From: a candidate division KSB1 bacterium
Lineage (GTDB): Bacteria; Zhuqueibacterota; Zhuqueibacteria; Zhuqueibacterales; Zhuqueibacteraceae
Direction: 5' to 3'
Assembly: GCA_034506255.1 (NCBI GenBank)
Contig: JAPDPX010000002.1
Span: 124,001-188,000 of the forward strand
Length of the DNA: 64,000 nt
In this document: piece by piece, positions 36,203-45,339 of the stretch
How positions within the stretch are numbered: position 1 is the stretch's first letter
Layout of the letters: every line of letters begins with the position of its first letter
Notes under the pieces: generated by a model
Told to the model about the DNA's origin: nothing
Database searches by the model: none
The model's input: the letters and a program-made list of their open reading frames with translations, nothing else
Program-made: the position numbers and the translations under genes

Positions 36203-36639
36203 TTCGGTGTCTTTCTCTTTTGGGAAGTGGAGGCGCGGATGCAAATTCTCAAAAAATTGGCGGGAAAATACAAAGCCGCGCTGCCAGATGCAAGCAAAGC
36301 CTCTTCGCCACAGCGTCGCGCTCGCCGGGCGGGCTCTGCGCGGGCTTGCCGCCTCGCTTGTCCTGCCGTCACGTCCAACAAATGAAAGGGGGGAGCAAGT
36401 GGAGCAGGAAAAGGGTACAGCCAAAGCAGGCCTGTTGCGCGCCGCGCGGCACAAGCGGGCGCCGAAGGCACGGGCTTGGGCACCGGCTGTAACCTGGCGA
36501 CGGACGAACGCCCCACCGAATCAATTCTGCCGCCAAGAGCAGTCCATTGCGACTGCAACTCATGCAGGAAGTGCGGGACCGGTTTCTGCCCTGCCGTTCC
36601 AACACTCACTGACTGCTGCATCGGGGCGCCGCGCTCCGG
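36203..36639. other. intergenic region upstream of transketolase, no gene seen
   Basis: About 440 bases of GC-rich sequence. Frames on both strands are open but low in coding character (Arg/Ala/Pro-rich), with no start signals. It leads into the dispersed repeat copy at 36640-36805. Confidence 0.35.
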
Positions 36640-36805
36640 GATTACTGCCGAGGCGTCAAGTTTTCCCTCCCATGAAAATGGACTCCCACGCAATGGCTTT
36701 TTCCCTGGGAGTTCTGCTTTCGTGGTAGGATTTGGGGGGGTGATCTTGACATCGAGGGTTGACTCTCTGCCGTGCTATGAAGGGGTGCAAATTTGATCGC
36801 GGCTC
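36640..36805 (+). repeat. dispersed intergenic repeat, contiguous copy (copy C)
   Basis: This copy has the proximal and central modules joined without interruption: CATGAAAATGGACTCCCACG, CTGGGAGTTCTGCTTTCGTGG, a G run, then CTTGACATCGAGGGTTGAC and a GCAAATTTGATCGCGG end. It matches 21506-21620 in the first part and, in reverse complement, 12480-12545 in the second. AACTCCC-type inverted arms allow a hairpin as in the other copies. Confidence 0.65.
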
Positions 36806-36877
36806 TTGTGGTGCGATAAACAATGTGTAAACTCACTATTGCTTTACGATGAAGCAGGCAAACGCCCGAAAAAATTC

Positions 36878-36905
36878 TTGACTCTCGCAGAGAAACCCCT
36901 ATCTT
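36878..36905 (+). promoter_or_regulatory. sigma-70-like promoter of the small FnIII-like gene
   Basis: TTGACT at 36878-36883, 16 bases, then TATCTT at 36900-36905. The predicted start of transcription is about 25 bases before the ATG at 36936. Confidence 0.45.
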
Positions 36906-36935
36906 TTTGCCGGTATGGAAGCGAGGTGTAGTTTT

Positions 36936-37346
36936 ATGAGAAGAGTGTCAGGGTTCATTTTGCTGGTGTTGACTTGCAGCGCGGCGGCGGTGCTTGCCGG
37001 ATCTGTGGTGTCGGAATTTCGCGGCGAGCCGGCGCGCAACAAAGTCACGCTGAAATGGACCTCGGAAGCCGAGATCAATCTGAAGGGCTTCGAAATTGAA
37101 CGCGGGTTGGACGACAAGACCTTTGAGCGCATCGCCGTGGTGGAAGCCAAAGGCAGCGCGACCACTAAGACTGATTATGTCTACGAAGACAACACCGTGT
37201 TCAAATCGAGTTTGCGTGTTTACTACTATCGTTTGAAAATCGTCGATCGCGACGGCAGCTTCACCTATTCCAACACCATCAGTGTCAATCCCACCATCTC
37301 CAGCGCGCGTGCGACCTGGGGCAGCATCAAGGCGATGTTCCGCTGA
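36936..37346 (+). CDS. small exported FnIII-like protein
   Basis: This 136-residue protein has a signal peptide (residues 1-21, RRVSGFILLVLTCSAAAVLA) and one beta-sandwich domain. The sequence NKVTLKWTSEAEINLKGFEI, then FERIAVVEAKGSAT, then YYYRLKIVDRDGSFTYSN is the pattern of a fibronectin type III-like module found near the C-terminus of many FCB surface proteins, but here it stands alone. GAGGTG lies nine bases before the ATG at 36936. It has its own promoter-like sequence and a terminator downstream. Its partner is unknown; the giant surface protein gene 1 kb away is one candidate. Confidence 0.75.
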   Translation: MRRVSGFILLVLTCSAAAVLAGSVVSEFRGEPARNKVTLKWTSEAEINLKGFEIERGLDDKTFERIAVVEAKGSATTKTDYVYEDNTVFKSSLRVYYYRLKIVDRDGSFTYSNTISVNPTISSARATWGSIKAMFR

Positions 37347-37452
37347 GAGAGCTTGCGATCTTCGCAGTGCAAGTCCCGGTGAGAAAGCAGTCATTCAAAA
37401 AACCGCCGGGGCAGTGGATTTCGCAGGTCGCTCGGCATTTGCCAGTTTCACA

Positions 37453-37483
37453 AAAGGCCATGTTCTCATGGCCTTTGTTGTTT
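37453..37483 (+). terminator. intrinsic terminator after the FnIII-like gene
   Basis: A perfect 10-pair stem, AAAGGCCATG (37453-37462) with CATGGCCTTT (37467-37476), a TTCT tetraloop and a T-rich GTTGTTT tail. It lies 107 bases after the stop codon. Confidence 0.85.
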
Positions 37484-37846
37484 GAAGTAGTTCCCACCTC
37501 CCTCCCACCGGCAAGATTTCCCCAAGACGATCCTTCGTGTGTTGCGTGCCATTCTGTTGCTTTGTGGTATGAACTTTGTCTGTTTCCTTCCCGCAGCGCT
37601 TCGCGACGGCGTGCCACTGGTTGCTTTTGTTGCAGCAGTTGCACCAGGCTGGCGAACCAGCAGTCGTGTGACACGCAAGCATTCAAAAAACAGCACGCCG
37701 TCCCAAGGCCGGCCGACCATCATCACCTTGTCATGAGAAGCAAGCAAAAGACGCCTTGTACCAAATTGAAGCAGGCGTCTCCCAACTCGTAATCTTGACC
37801 CGTTCCGCCGCACGGCACCTTGAATATCTGCAACAGGAGCGGAAGC
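37484..37846. other. intergenic region, no gene seen
   Basis: About 360 bases between the terminator and the next exported gene. No domain, repeat or RNA structure is evident in it. Confidence 0.35.
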
Positions 37847-38350
37847 ATGAAGTGTAAGCTCATCCCGCCAGCCGCAGGATGGCTGGCTTGCTGGAGTTTG
37901 ATTCTTTTTCTTTCCCCGCCCGCGAACGCGCAAGACCGGCCACACCCCGCATTCCAACTGCGAGCCCTGCAAGCCGCAGCCGGCCAGCCCTCGGTGTATG
38001 AATTGTCCTTCACCGCTGCCAGTGCTCTCGCTCCCACTGCTGAGTTCATACTGGAGTTCCCCGCGAGCTTCGATCTCCGCAAGGCCAAAATTGCCGGCTG
38101 TGAACAATTGCCGGGCGGGTTCACGGTGACGGCGGCAGCACAGAAGCTGCGCCTCCGGCGCACCGGCCGCGGACCAGCGGTTGCCGCCGGCACCGCGATT
38201 ACACTGCGGGTGAGCGCGATCGTCAATCCTGACGATCTGTCTGCTGTTCATTTGGTTCGTCTGCAAATACGGCCACAGGCTTCTGCGGCGGTCGTCGATC
38301 TGGCGCCACAAGCCATTGCCTTCGAACGCGCGCCGGAAAGGGTCAACTGA
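37847..38350 (+). CDS. exported single-domain protein related to the N-terminus of the giant surface protein
   Basis: The 167-residue product has a signal peptide (residues 1 to about 29, core WLACWSLILFLSPPANA). One beta-rich domain follows, with YELSFTAASAL, EFILEFPASFDLRKAKIAG, an LRLRRTGRG strand and ITLRVSAIVNPD. The order of strands resembles the first domain of the downstream giant protein (TCTVTFTPQ, GKIVITFPAGFSLAGVSVAS, TLTRDGSG), which suggests a shared ancestry or shared binding property. AGGAGCGG precedes the ATG at 37847. It lies 40 bases before the giant gene in the same orientation, so they are probably co-transcribed. Function is unknown. Confidence 0.72.
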   Translation: MKCKLIPPAAGWLACWSLILFLSPPANAQDRPHPAFQLRALQAAAGQPSVYELSFTAASALAPTAEFILEFPASFDLRKAKIAGCEQLPGGFTVTAAAQKLRLRRTGRGPAVAAGTAITLRVSAIVNPDDLSAVHLVRLQIRPQASAAVVDLAPQAIAFERAPERVN

Positions 38351-38390
38351 TCCCTATCACTGCCATGGATTCTGAACAACCTGATTCGTG

Positions 38391-41300
38391 ATGGCGATGT
38401 CTCTTTCAACCTTGCACTGCTTCCAGCCATTGTTCCCCTTTGTCTGCCGGCCGCGTGTTGCCGTGCGATTCTTGCGCCGCCTCCCCGTCATCAGTACCAT
38501 CGCGATTGTGCTGCTGCATGTTACAGAGGTTGTGGGTGGCACGATCTCCAACATTACAGTGACACTCGATGATGCCGCCGCCGGCAACCGCGCCACCTGC
38601 ACCGTGACCTTCACCCCGCAAAGCGGCTTGCCTGCCGACGGTAAAATCGTGATTACTTTTCCGGCCGGCTTCAGTCTTGCGGGTGTCAGTGTGGCCAGTG
38701 GCACCGCCGGCATGAACGGCGGTTTTCTCACGCCCGTCAAAGCCGGCCAGGTGCTGACACTGACCCGTGATGGCTCCGGTGATCCCACTCCGATGGGGGT
38801 GGCGACCGGGGTGGTTTTCTCGTTGCTGACCAATCACACCACGGCGGGCAGCTACAGCCTGACGATTGAAACACAAAACAGCGCGGACTTTCGCCTCGAC
38901 GGCCCGGCCTCCTCGCCGCCGTTTGCGGTCACCGCCGGACCGTTGCAGCGTTTCGAAGTCTCCCCGCCGGCTTCCGCGCCGCAGGCCGGCGATAATTTCA
39001 CCTTGACCGTAACCGCCAGGGATGGTTTCAACAACAACACCAGTTTCACCGGCACGGTCACGCTGACGGACAATACTGGCACGCTTACGCCCACGACGCT
39101 GGAGTTCAGCAATCAATCCCAGCAGTCGACCAGCGTGGCGCGCATTACCAAGGCCCAGGCCGGCATCATCATTCGTGCGACGGGCGGCGGCAAAAGCGGC
39201 GAGTCTGCACCCTTCACGGTCAATCCCGGCAGCGCCACTCAAATTGTGGTAGCACCACTGGCCGCCACCCAGACGGCAGGGGTGGCGTTTTTGCTCACCG
39301 CCACGGCACAGGACCAGTTCTCCAACACCGTCACCGGTTTCAACGGAACAGCCGAGATCACACCCAGCACGGGAACGCTCTCGCCGACGACGGGCACCTT
39401 CGTGAACGGTGTACTGAATCAAAGCCTCGCCTTCCAAGCGGTGGGCACAGGCAATGCCAGCATCACCGTGCAGAGCGGCACACTTTCCGGGGTTTCCAAT
39501 GCCGTGCAGGTGCTGGCCGGCGATGCCGCCGGTGCCATCACGCTGACGGCGGACCCGCCGAAGCTGCCGGCCAATGGGTTGAAGACCACCACGATTCAAT
39601 CGACGGTGATCACGGATGCCTTTGGCAATCCCGTGGGAGCGGGCAGGCTGTTTACCGTCTCGGTGAGCGACCCCAATCTAGGCGAGATCGTCGGCAGTGA
39701 TGCGGATCCTGCTTCCCCTTCGTTTCAGGTGGCCACCACCGCCGCCAGTACACTCTCGTTCGCATTCCGTGCGAAGACCACCGGCGGGACGGCGACGATT
39801 TATGTCGCCGGCGGCGCCAATGGCGCGGCCAGTGGCAGTGTGGCGGTCAGCGTCAATCAGCTTCGCATTCTGAGTGTGACCTCGGATCGTGACACGATTT
39901 CGACCGATCAGGAGAATTTGGCGGTGAAGATGGTGGTGCAGAACCTGGGCCGTGATCCGGTGCAACTGATCTCTGCCAGCTTGTTGTTTGGCGGCCAGAC
40001 CCAGGGTTTCCAGGTGCAGTTGAAAACGCCGCTGCCCGCCATCATTCCCGGCAATCTGCAAACCGTGACGCTGGAATTCTCGGTCAAGGCCAAGGATCGC
40101 ACCGGCATCATCACGCTCGACGGTTCGGTGGTGGGCACGGTGGTGGATGTGGGTGACATTCGCGATGACAACGCGGATCCACCGCTGGATCAGTGGGTGG
40201 CGCAAAAGGCGCCGGAGCTGAGTTTCATCAGCGGCTCCCTCAGCCCGCTGACCGTCACGCGCGGCAATGCCTATCAATTCAGTGTGACCGTGCGCAACAC
40301 TGGCGATGCCGCCGTCAATTTGATTCCCAACGAAACGAAGTTTGAATTCGGCGGGCTTTATCTCGCACTGCTGGATGCCAACCAAACCACGCGCATTCCG
40401 GGCAACAGCTTCACCAAGCTCACCTTCCAGCGCCAGACCGTGGCCAATCAGCTTCTGGGCAACTACACGCCCACGCTCACCATTCGCGGCACCCAAAATG
40501 GCTCGCTCTTCTCGCCGGCCCCGCTGCGCACCGATAATCTGCTGGTGCAGGACGCGGCGGAATTGGAAATCGTGAGCGTGGTGCCCAGCCAAAACACCGT
40601 GACCCAGGGCATGGGAAAGGACTGGACCATCACCATGGCTCTGCGCAACAACGGCAGTGCCGACATGGGTTTGGACAACACAACTTTTGAAATTCAGGTC
40701 AACGGCGTCACGGCAAGCGATTATGACGTGGTGCGACCGACGGCCTTTCGCAATTCCGGGGACAACATCCTGCGCAAGGACAGCACGGATTATCTCGAAT
40801 TTAAAATTCGCCGCACCGGCAGTGCGCGCGGCATCGCGCTGGTGTTTGCCACCGTCACCACCCGCATCGGCGACACCCGCTTCGAAGCCAGCACCAACGG
40901 CACGCAGGGCAGCTTTGTGGTGCAGTCCCCGGCGAAATTGCGCATCGCGTTGCAGCCCTCGCAGACCACGGTGACGCAACGCCAGACACAGGATTGGCGC
41001 GTGACCATGACGGTCGAGAATTCCGGCGAAAGCGACGTGCACGTGTTGTTCAAGGGTGCTCCTCCGAGCATCAGTTTTGCACGGCCGAATGGTTTTGCAA
41101 TTGTTCCGCCCGCCAGTCTGGAAGGCGCGCCGGGCGACAGCACGGTGAAGGGTGGCACCACCCGCCGCCTGGATTTCATCATCGCCACCACCGGCACCGC
41201 CTCCGGCGGCAATCAGATCAGTGGCGTGCTCACGGCGCGTGAAGTGAACAGTGACAGCATCATCATCGACGATACCCGGGATGCCGGCGGCACCTCCGTC

Positions 41301-44300
41301 ACCATGCAGACGCCGGCGGTGGCGGCGATCGATTCCACCGTGCTCGCCGGGGTGTTCCACGGCAACCGTCTGAACACCGGCCAGCCGTTTCAGGTGCGGG
41401 TGGTCCTGCGCGCCACGCCCGCCAATGAAGAGGCATTGGACAGCGTACGGGTGAAGTTGGTCAGCGACGGCGCCTCGAGTATTGCGACGGATACCATCAC
41501 TCTCAAGAACCCCAATCGCGTGGCGGTGTTTGAAGTGGTGGCCGGGCCGACGGCAACCGCCCGCGAGCAGTTGACCGCCACGATCACCGCGGCCTTTGCC
41601 GCCAATACCAAGTCGCAGGCGACGATCAATCCTGCCGTGGATGATACCGCGCTGATTGCCATCGACCGGCCGGCGGCATTGCGGCTGCTGGGAGTCAGCA
41701 CCTCGCTGCGCAACAAGAAAATTGCCGCCAATTCCACCGAGTCCTGGCGCGTCTCTGTTGCGCTGGCCGCGGACGCCAACGCGGCCGACGTCCAGCTCGA
41801 CCCGCCGCAACCCCTGAGCCTCACCATCAACAATGAAGTCAAAACTGATTACGTGGTCGAGACGCCCACGGCCTTGAAGAGTGGCGGGTTGTTGTTGCGC
41901 AGCGGCCAAGTGGATACGCTCGAGTATCGCATCAGCCGCGTGGGTCGGGATGGCGGCGATTTGGCCATTCGCGCGAGCGTGAGCGGCCGGGATGTGAACG
42001 ACCGGCGGCAACTGACGGTGACCGGCAGCGACACGGTGCAGGTCATCTCGTTGACCCGCGTGCGCATCGCCAAAACCATCATCAGCAGCCAGCCGGACGG
42101 CGGGGTGGGGGCCGTCAATACCAATCAGAGTTTTTCCCTCAATGTGGACGTCAACAACATCGGTTTCGAAAGGCTGGACAGCGTCTGGGTGACCCTCAGG
42201 GCCTTGCGGCAGGCCACGCCGCGGCAGCAACAGCTTCGCCTCGGCCCGATTGACAATGGCAGCACCGGCACCGCCGTGTTCGTGGTTACGGCACCCGCCA
42301 CCCCCACGCCCGACGGCGAGCTGGAGTCGTTCGAAGCCACCATTGATTCCGCCTTCACGCCGACGACGCGGGCGCGCATCGCTGCCGCTTTTGATTCGAC
42401 GGCGGCAGTGCGCGTGCACACCCCGGCGAATCTGCAACTGCTTGCCAGTTTGCCCGCCGTGCCCAACCGGCAATTGACCGTCGGCCAGACTTTCACCCTG
42501 CGCGCCGTGGTCAGCAATCTCGGCCAGGCCCCTTTCGATGACAGCGGCCGGCTGCAGATCGTGCCGCCGCTGCCGGCCGGCTACGCGATTCTGGACAACG
42601 CGCCGCGGCCCTTCCGCGACGGTGTGCCGGTGGAATGGCAAATCACCGCGCCGAATTTCGCCTCGGCGCAGGACACTTTGCTGGTGGAGATCGTCGCTCT
42701 GCCGCGCGACCTCAATGACGGCACCCTGGCGGATGCCGCCACGCGCACCGTCATGGTCATTGTGGATGTCAATGCCTCGACACTGGCACTCACGTCGCTG
42801 GCGATCAGCGAACCCGCCGGCGCGCGCGATCGCATTGTTTCCACCGAGCAGGAATTCACCGTGACCGCGAAAGTGGCGGCCAGCCCCAACCTGAGTGAGG
42901 TGAATGGCGAAATCACCCTGCCCACGGGCTACAGCTTCCTGGCGAACGAACCGAGTCGCAAAACGGTGAATGGTGATTCGGTGGGCTGGCGTCTGAAGGC
43001 GCCGGTGGGCAGCCACAGCACGCCGCGTGAGATCACCGTGCGACTCACGGCGAAAAACTCCAAAGGGGAGGTCGAAGCACCGGTGGCGGGCACGCTGACC
43101 GTGCAGGCCGAGCCGCGCGCCCTGCTCGAGCTCACGCCGGAAATTTATTCGCCGGCGAGCGCCCGCTCCGGCAAGGTTGCGGTTGGGCAAAGTTTCATTT
43201 TGCGCGCCACCCTGCGCAACCTGGGCGCGCCCACCTCCTCTCTCGCCAGGGTGACATTGCAGGTGGGTGAAACCGGGCTGCAGTTGCAACAGCCGGCCGA
43301 GCAGGAACTGGTGATCGATGAAGAGACACGCGTGGGTTACGTGGAATGGCAGGCCACCGCGCCTGCGCTGCCGACTGCGAGCCGGGAATTGACGTTCACT
43401 GTCACACACGTGCCGGTCGACCTCAATGCCGGCGAGCAGGCACCCATGCGCAACAACGGCATTGCAAATTTGTCGATCGAGACGCTGGATCGCGGCACGA
43501 TCGCACTCACTGCTTTTCGCATCTTCGCGCCTGCCGGTGCGCAAGACCGCAGCTTGAGCACCGAGCAGCGCTTCACGCTCGCGGCCAGGGCGGAGTGGGT
43601 GCGCGCCACCAACATCACGGCACGGTTGCTGTTGCCGGAGGGTGGCGGCTTCGTGCCGGAGGATCAACTCGTCAAGCTCGTGAGTGGTGCGCCCGGCCAG
43701 GAATTTTACTGGGATCTCACCGCCCCCGCCAGCACATTGGACAGCGCGATGTTCAAGATCATTCTCACCGCCAACGATGAAAGCGATCAATCTGTCACTC
43801 TCGGCCCGGAAATCGACTCTTTGAAGATTCGAGTGGTGAAGCGCGCCAATCTGCTGTTCAGCACCAAAATCACCAGCCCGGAAACCGCCACCGACGGCGT
43901 GGTAAGCGTGGGGCAATCGTTTCAGGTTGCCGCGCTGCTCGAAAATTTGGGAGAGGCGGAGATAACCGGGGTGGACAGTGTGGAGATTCGTTTGCCGGCA
44001 AATTATCAGCTCGATCCTGCCATCGACACTTCTTTCGTGAAACGAACCAGCCTGGTCCAAGGCATGCGCGTGGCGACCTGGCAAATCCTGGCGCCCCTCG
44101 AACCGGCCGGCACGCAGGACATTGCCATCACCCTGCTCGATCCGCCCGACGATGCCAACACTGGTGCGGATGCGCAAGTGGTGGATCAAGATCTGCGGCA
44201 GCGCATCAACATTGCCACGGAAGCACGCAAGCTGATTGTCACCAGCGTCCCCTTGACACGCCGGCCGCCGGTGGCGCGCGGCGAAACCAACGTGCCGGTG

Positions 44301-45065
44301 ATGCAGCTCCGTCTGAGTGATCCCGGTGCCAGCCAGAACAGCAGCGACATACTGCTGACCGGTCTGCGTTTTTACGTTCGCAACCGCCAGGGCAGGCATA
44401 TGGCACCGGGCCTGTTGTTCAAGGCCTTGCGCCTCATTGATGAAGATCTCCCCGGCAAACTTTATGGTGAAATTCAACTGACGCCGGCGGATCAAAGCAA
44501 TCCGGTGCAATTACCCCTGCTGGTGGATTCGGTTGCCGTCGGCTTTGACCGGACGCCGCGCCTGACATTGCGCGCCGATCTCGTGGCGGCCGATACTGCC
44601 GACGCCTTTCTTTTCGCTTTCGATGAGAGCACGGATTTGAATGCCATCGACCGGGACTCACGGCTGCCGGTGCAGGTGGTCGACGACAACAATCGCAGCG
44701 GCGCCGCCTTTCAGATCAATTCCGCGCTGTCGGTGTTGTTCGATCCCGATGCCGGCACTTTTTACAACTATCCCAATCCCTTCCGGCCGCCGGAAACCAA
44801 CGATCACAGTCAGGGCACGCACTTCATTTACAATCTCACGCAGGATTCGGAGGTGGAGATCAAAATTTTCACCCTGTTGGGAGAGCTGGTGTGGGAGCGC
44901 AAGTTCGGCGCGAACACACCGCAAGGCCGGCGCGGTGCGCACGTCGATGATGTCTTTTGGAATGGTTTCAACGACCGTGGACGCAAGGTGTTGAATGGCG
45001 TTTATTTGGCGGTAATCAAAACCCACGCCGGCACGGCGCGCACCAAAGTCGTGGTGATTAAATAA
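38391..45065 (+). CDS. giant secreted surface protein with Ig-like and CARDB-like repeats and a FlgD-like C-terminus
   Basis: The 2,224-residue protein starts with a long basic signal sequence (to about residue 48). A single beta domain follows (about 51-181), then three or so invasin-like Ig repeats (about 182-488; ATAQDQFSNTVTGFNGTAEI is typical). About ten CARDB/DUF11-like repeats of roughly 110-160 residues fill 490 to about 1940, each opening with phrases such as SVVPSQNTVTQG, LQPSQTTVTQRQ or ITSPETATDGVVSVGQSF. A separate domain (about 1945-2120) follows. The end (about 2122-2224) has FYNYPNPFRPPE, then VEIKIFTLLGELVWE and GRKVLNGVYLAVI, the FlgD-like/type IX sorting-type module. It is probably an extracellular adhesin or matrix protein. 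Start choice among 38388 (GTG), 38391 and 38397 is uncertain. Confidence 0.88.
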   Translation: MAMSLSTLHCFQPLFPFVCRPRVAVRFLRRLPVISTIAIVLLHVTEVVGGTISNITVTLDDAAAGNRATCTVTFTPQSGLPADGKIVITFPAGFSLAGVSVASGTAGMNGGFLTPVKAGQVLTLTRDGSGDPTPMGVATGVVFSLLTNHTTAGSYSLTIETQNSADFRLDGPASSPPFAVTAGPLQRFEVSPPASAPQAGDNFTLTVTARDGFNNNTSFTGTVTLTDNTGTLTPTTLEFSNQSQQSTSVARITKAQAGIIIRATGGGKSGESAPFTVNPGSATQIVVAPLAATQTAGVAFLLTATAQDQFSNTVTGFNGTAEITPSTGTLSPTTGTFVNGVLNQSLAFQAVGTGNASITVQSGTLSGVSNAVQVLAGDAAGAITLTADPPKLPANGLKTTTIQSTVITDAFGNPVGAGRLFTVSVSDPNLGEIVGSDADPASPSFQVATTAASTLSFAFRAKTTGGTATIYVAGGANGAASGSVAVSVNQLRILSVTSDRDTISTDQENLAVKMVVQNLGRDPVQLISASLLFGGQTQGFQVQLKTPLPAIIPGNLQTVTLEFSVKAKDRTGIITLDGSVVGTVVDVGDIRDDNADPPLDQWVAQKAPELSFISGSLSPLTVTRGNAYQFSVTVRNTGDAAVNLIPNETKFEFGGLYLALLDANQTTRIPGNSFTKLTFQRQTVANQLLGNYTPTLTIRGTQNGSLFSPAPLRTDNLLVQDAAELEIVSVVPSQNTVTQGMGKDWTITMALRNNGSADMGLDNTTFEIQVNGVTASDYDVVRPTAFRNSGDNILRKDSTDYLEFKIRRTGSARGIALVFATVTTRIGDTRFEASTNGTQGSFVVQSPAKLRIALQPSQTTVTQRQTQDWRVTMTVENSGESDVHVLFKGAPPSISFARPNGFAIVPPASLEGAPGDSTVKGGTTRRLDFIIATTGTASGGNQISGVLTAREVNSDSIIIDDTRDAGGTSVTMQTPAVAAIDSTVLAGVFHGNRLNTGQPFQVRVVLRATPANEEALDSVRVKLVSDGASSIATDTITLKNPNRVAVFEVVAGPTATAREQLTATITAAFAANTKSQATINPAVDDTALIAIDRPAALRLLGVSTSLRNKKIAANSTESWRVSVALAADANAADVQLDPPQPLSLTINNEVKTDYVVETPTALKSGGLLLRSGQVDTLEYRISRVGRDGGDLAIRASVSGRDVNDRRQLTVTGSDTVQVISLTRVRIAKTIISSQPDGGVGAVNTNQSFSLNVDVNNIGFERLDSVWVTLRALRQATPRQQQLRLGPIDNGSTGTAVFVVTAPATPTPDGELESFEATIDSAFTPTTRARIAAAFDSTAAVRVHTPANLQLLASLPAVPNRQLTVGQTFTLRAVVSNLGQAPFDDSGRLQIVPPLPAGYAILDNAPRPFRDGVPVEWQITAPNFASAQDTLLVEIVALPRDLNDGTLADAATRTVMVIVDVNASTLALTSLAISEPAGARDRIVSTEQEFTVTAKVAASPNLSEVNGEITLPTGYSFLANEPSRKTVNGDSVGWRLKAPVGSHSTPREITVRLTAKNSKGEVEAPVAGTLTVQAEPRALLELTPEIYSPASARSGKVAVGQSFILRATLRNLGAPTSSLARVTLQVGETGLQLQQPAEQELVIDEETRVGYVEWQATAPALPTASRELTFTVTHVPVDLNAGEQAPMRNNGIANLSIETLDRGTIALTAFRIFAPAGAQDRSLSTEQRFTLAARAEWVRATNITARLLLPEGGGFVPEDQLVKLVSGAPGQEFYWDLTAPASTLDSAMFKIILTANDESDQSVTLGPEIDSLKIRVVKRANLLFSTKITSPETATDGVVSVGQSFQVAALLENLGEAEITGVDSVEIRLPANYQLDPAIDTSFVKRTSLVQGMRVATWQILAPLEPAGTQDIAITLLDPPDDANTGADAQVVDQDLRQRINIATEARKLIVTSVPLTRRPPVARGETNVPVMQLRLSDPGASQNSSDILLTGLRFYVRNRQGRHMAPGLLFKALRLIDEDLPGKLYGEIQLTPADQSNPVQLPLLVDSVAVGFDRTPRLTLRADLVAADTADAFLFAFDESTDLNAIDRDSRLPVQVVDDNNRSGAAFQINSALSVLFDPDAGTFYNYPNPFRPPETNDHSQGTHFIYNLTQDSEVEIKIFTLLGELVWERKFGANTPQGRRGAHVDDVFWNGFNDRGRKVLNGVYLAVIKTHAGTARTKVVVIK

Positions 45066-45220
45066 AGTCGCTCCAAGGCCTGCATTTTGGGCGCACGGCA
45101 GCGATTTACCCCTCGATGTGAATACTACAACGTTAAGTTCTGAAATCCGCTCCGCAACCCCAAACTGTCATTCCGAAGGAATGTTCATGCCGCTGGTGGG
45201 ACACCCATCACGATGAAAAT

Positions 45221-45250
45221 GTAGCGCAGACATCTTGTCTGCAGGCAGGC
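45221..45250. repeat. REP-like palindrome
   Basis: GTAGCGCAGACATCTTGTCTGC contains the perfect inverted repeat GCAGACA (45226-45232), TCT, TGTCTGC (45236-45242). The GTAG start and short palindrome fit REP elements mobilised by TnpA_REP transposases; no such gene is in the window. A diverged partner is at 21811-21845. The surrounding 274-base gap holds nothing else that I recognise. Confidence 0.6.
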
Positions 45251-45339
45251 ATGAAAGAGCAATCGTGTTGCCCGCGGTCGGGCTGCCGGCATGATTCTCC
45301 ATGGGCCCGTTGCCGTGAGAGGTTTTTCCCTGCCACCTT

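Noticed and set aside
34478..36385. A 635-codon plus-strand frame
   Set aside because: It is antisense to transketolase, which has all its catalytic motifs on the minus strand.
39678..44510. A 1,610-codon open frame on the minus strand inside the giant surface-protein gene
   Set aside because: It is fully antisense to a gene with clear domain repeats and a C-terminal signature, reads as Arg/His/Gly/Ala-rich low-complexity protein, and has no domain. High GC makes long antisense frames common.
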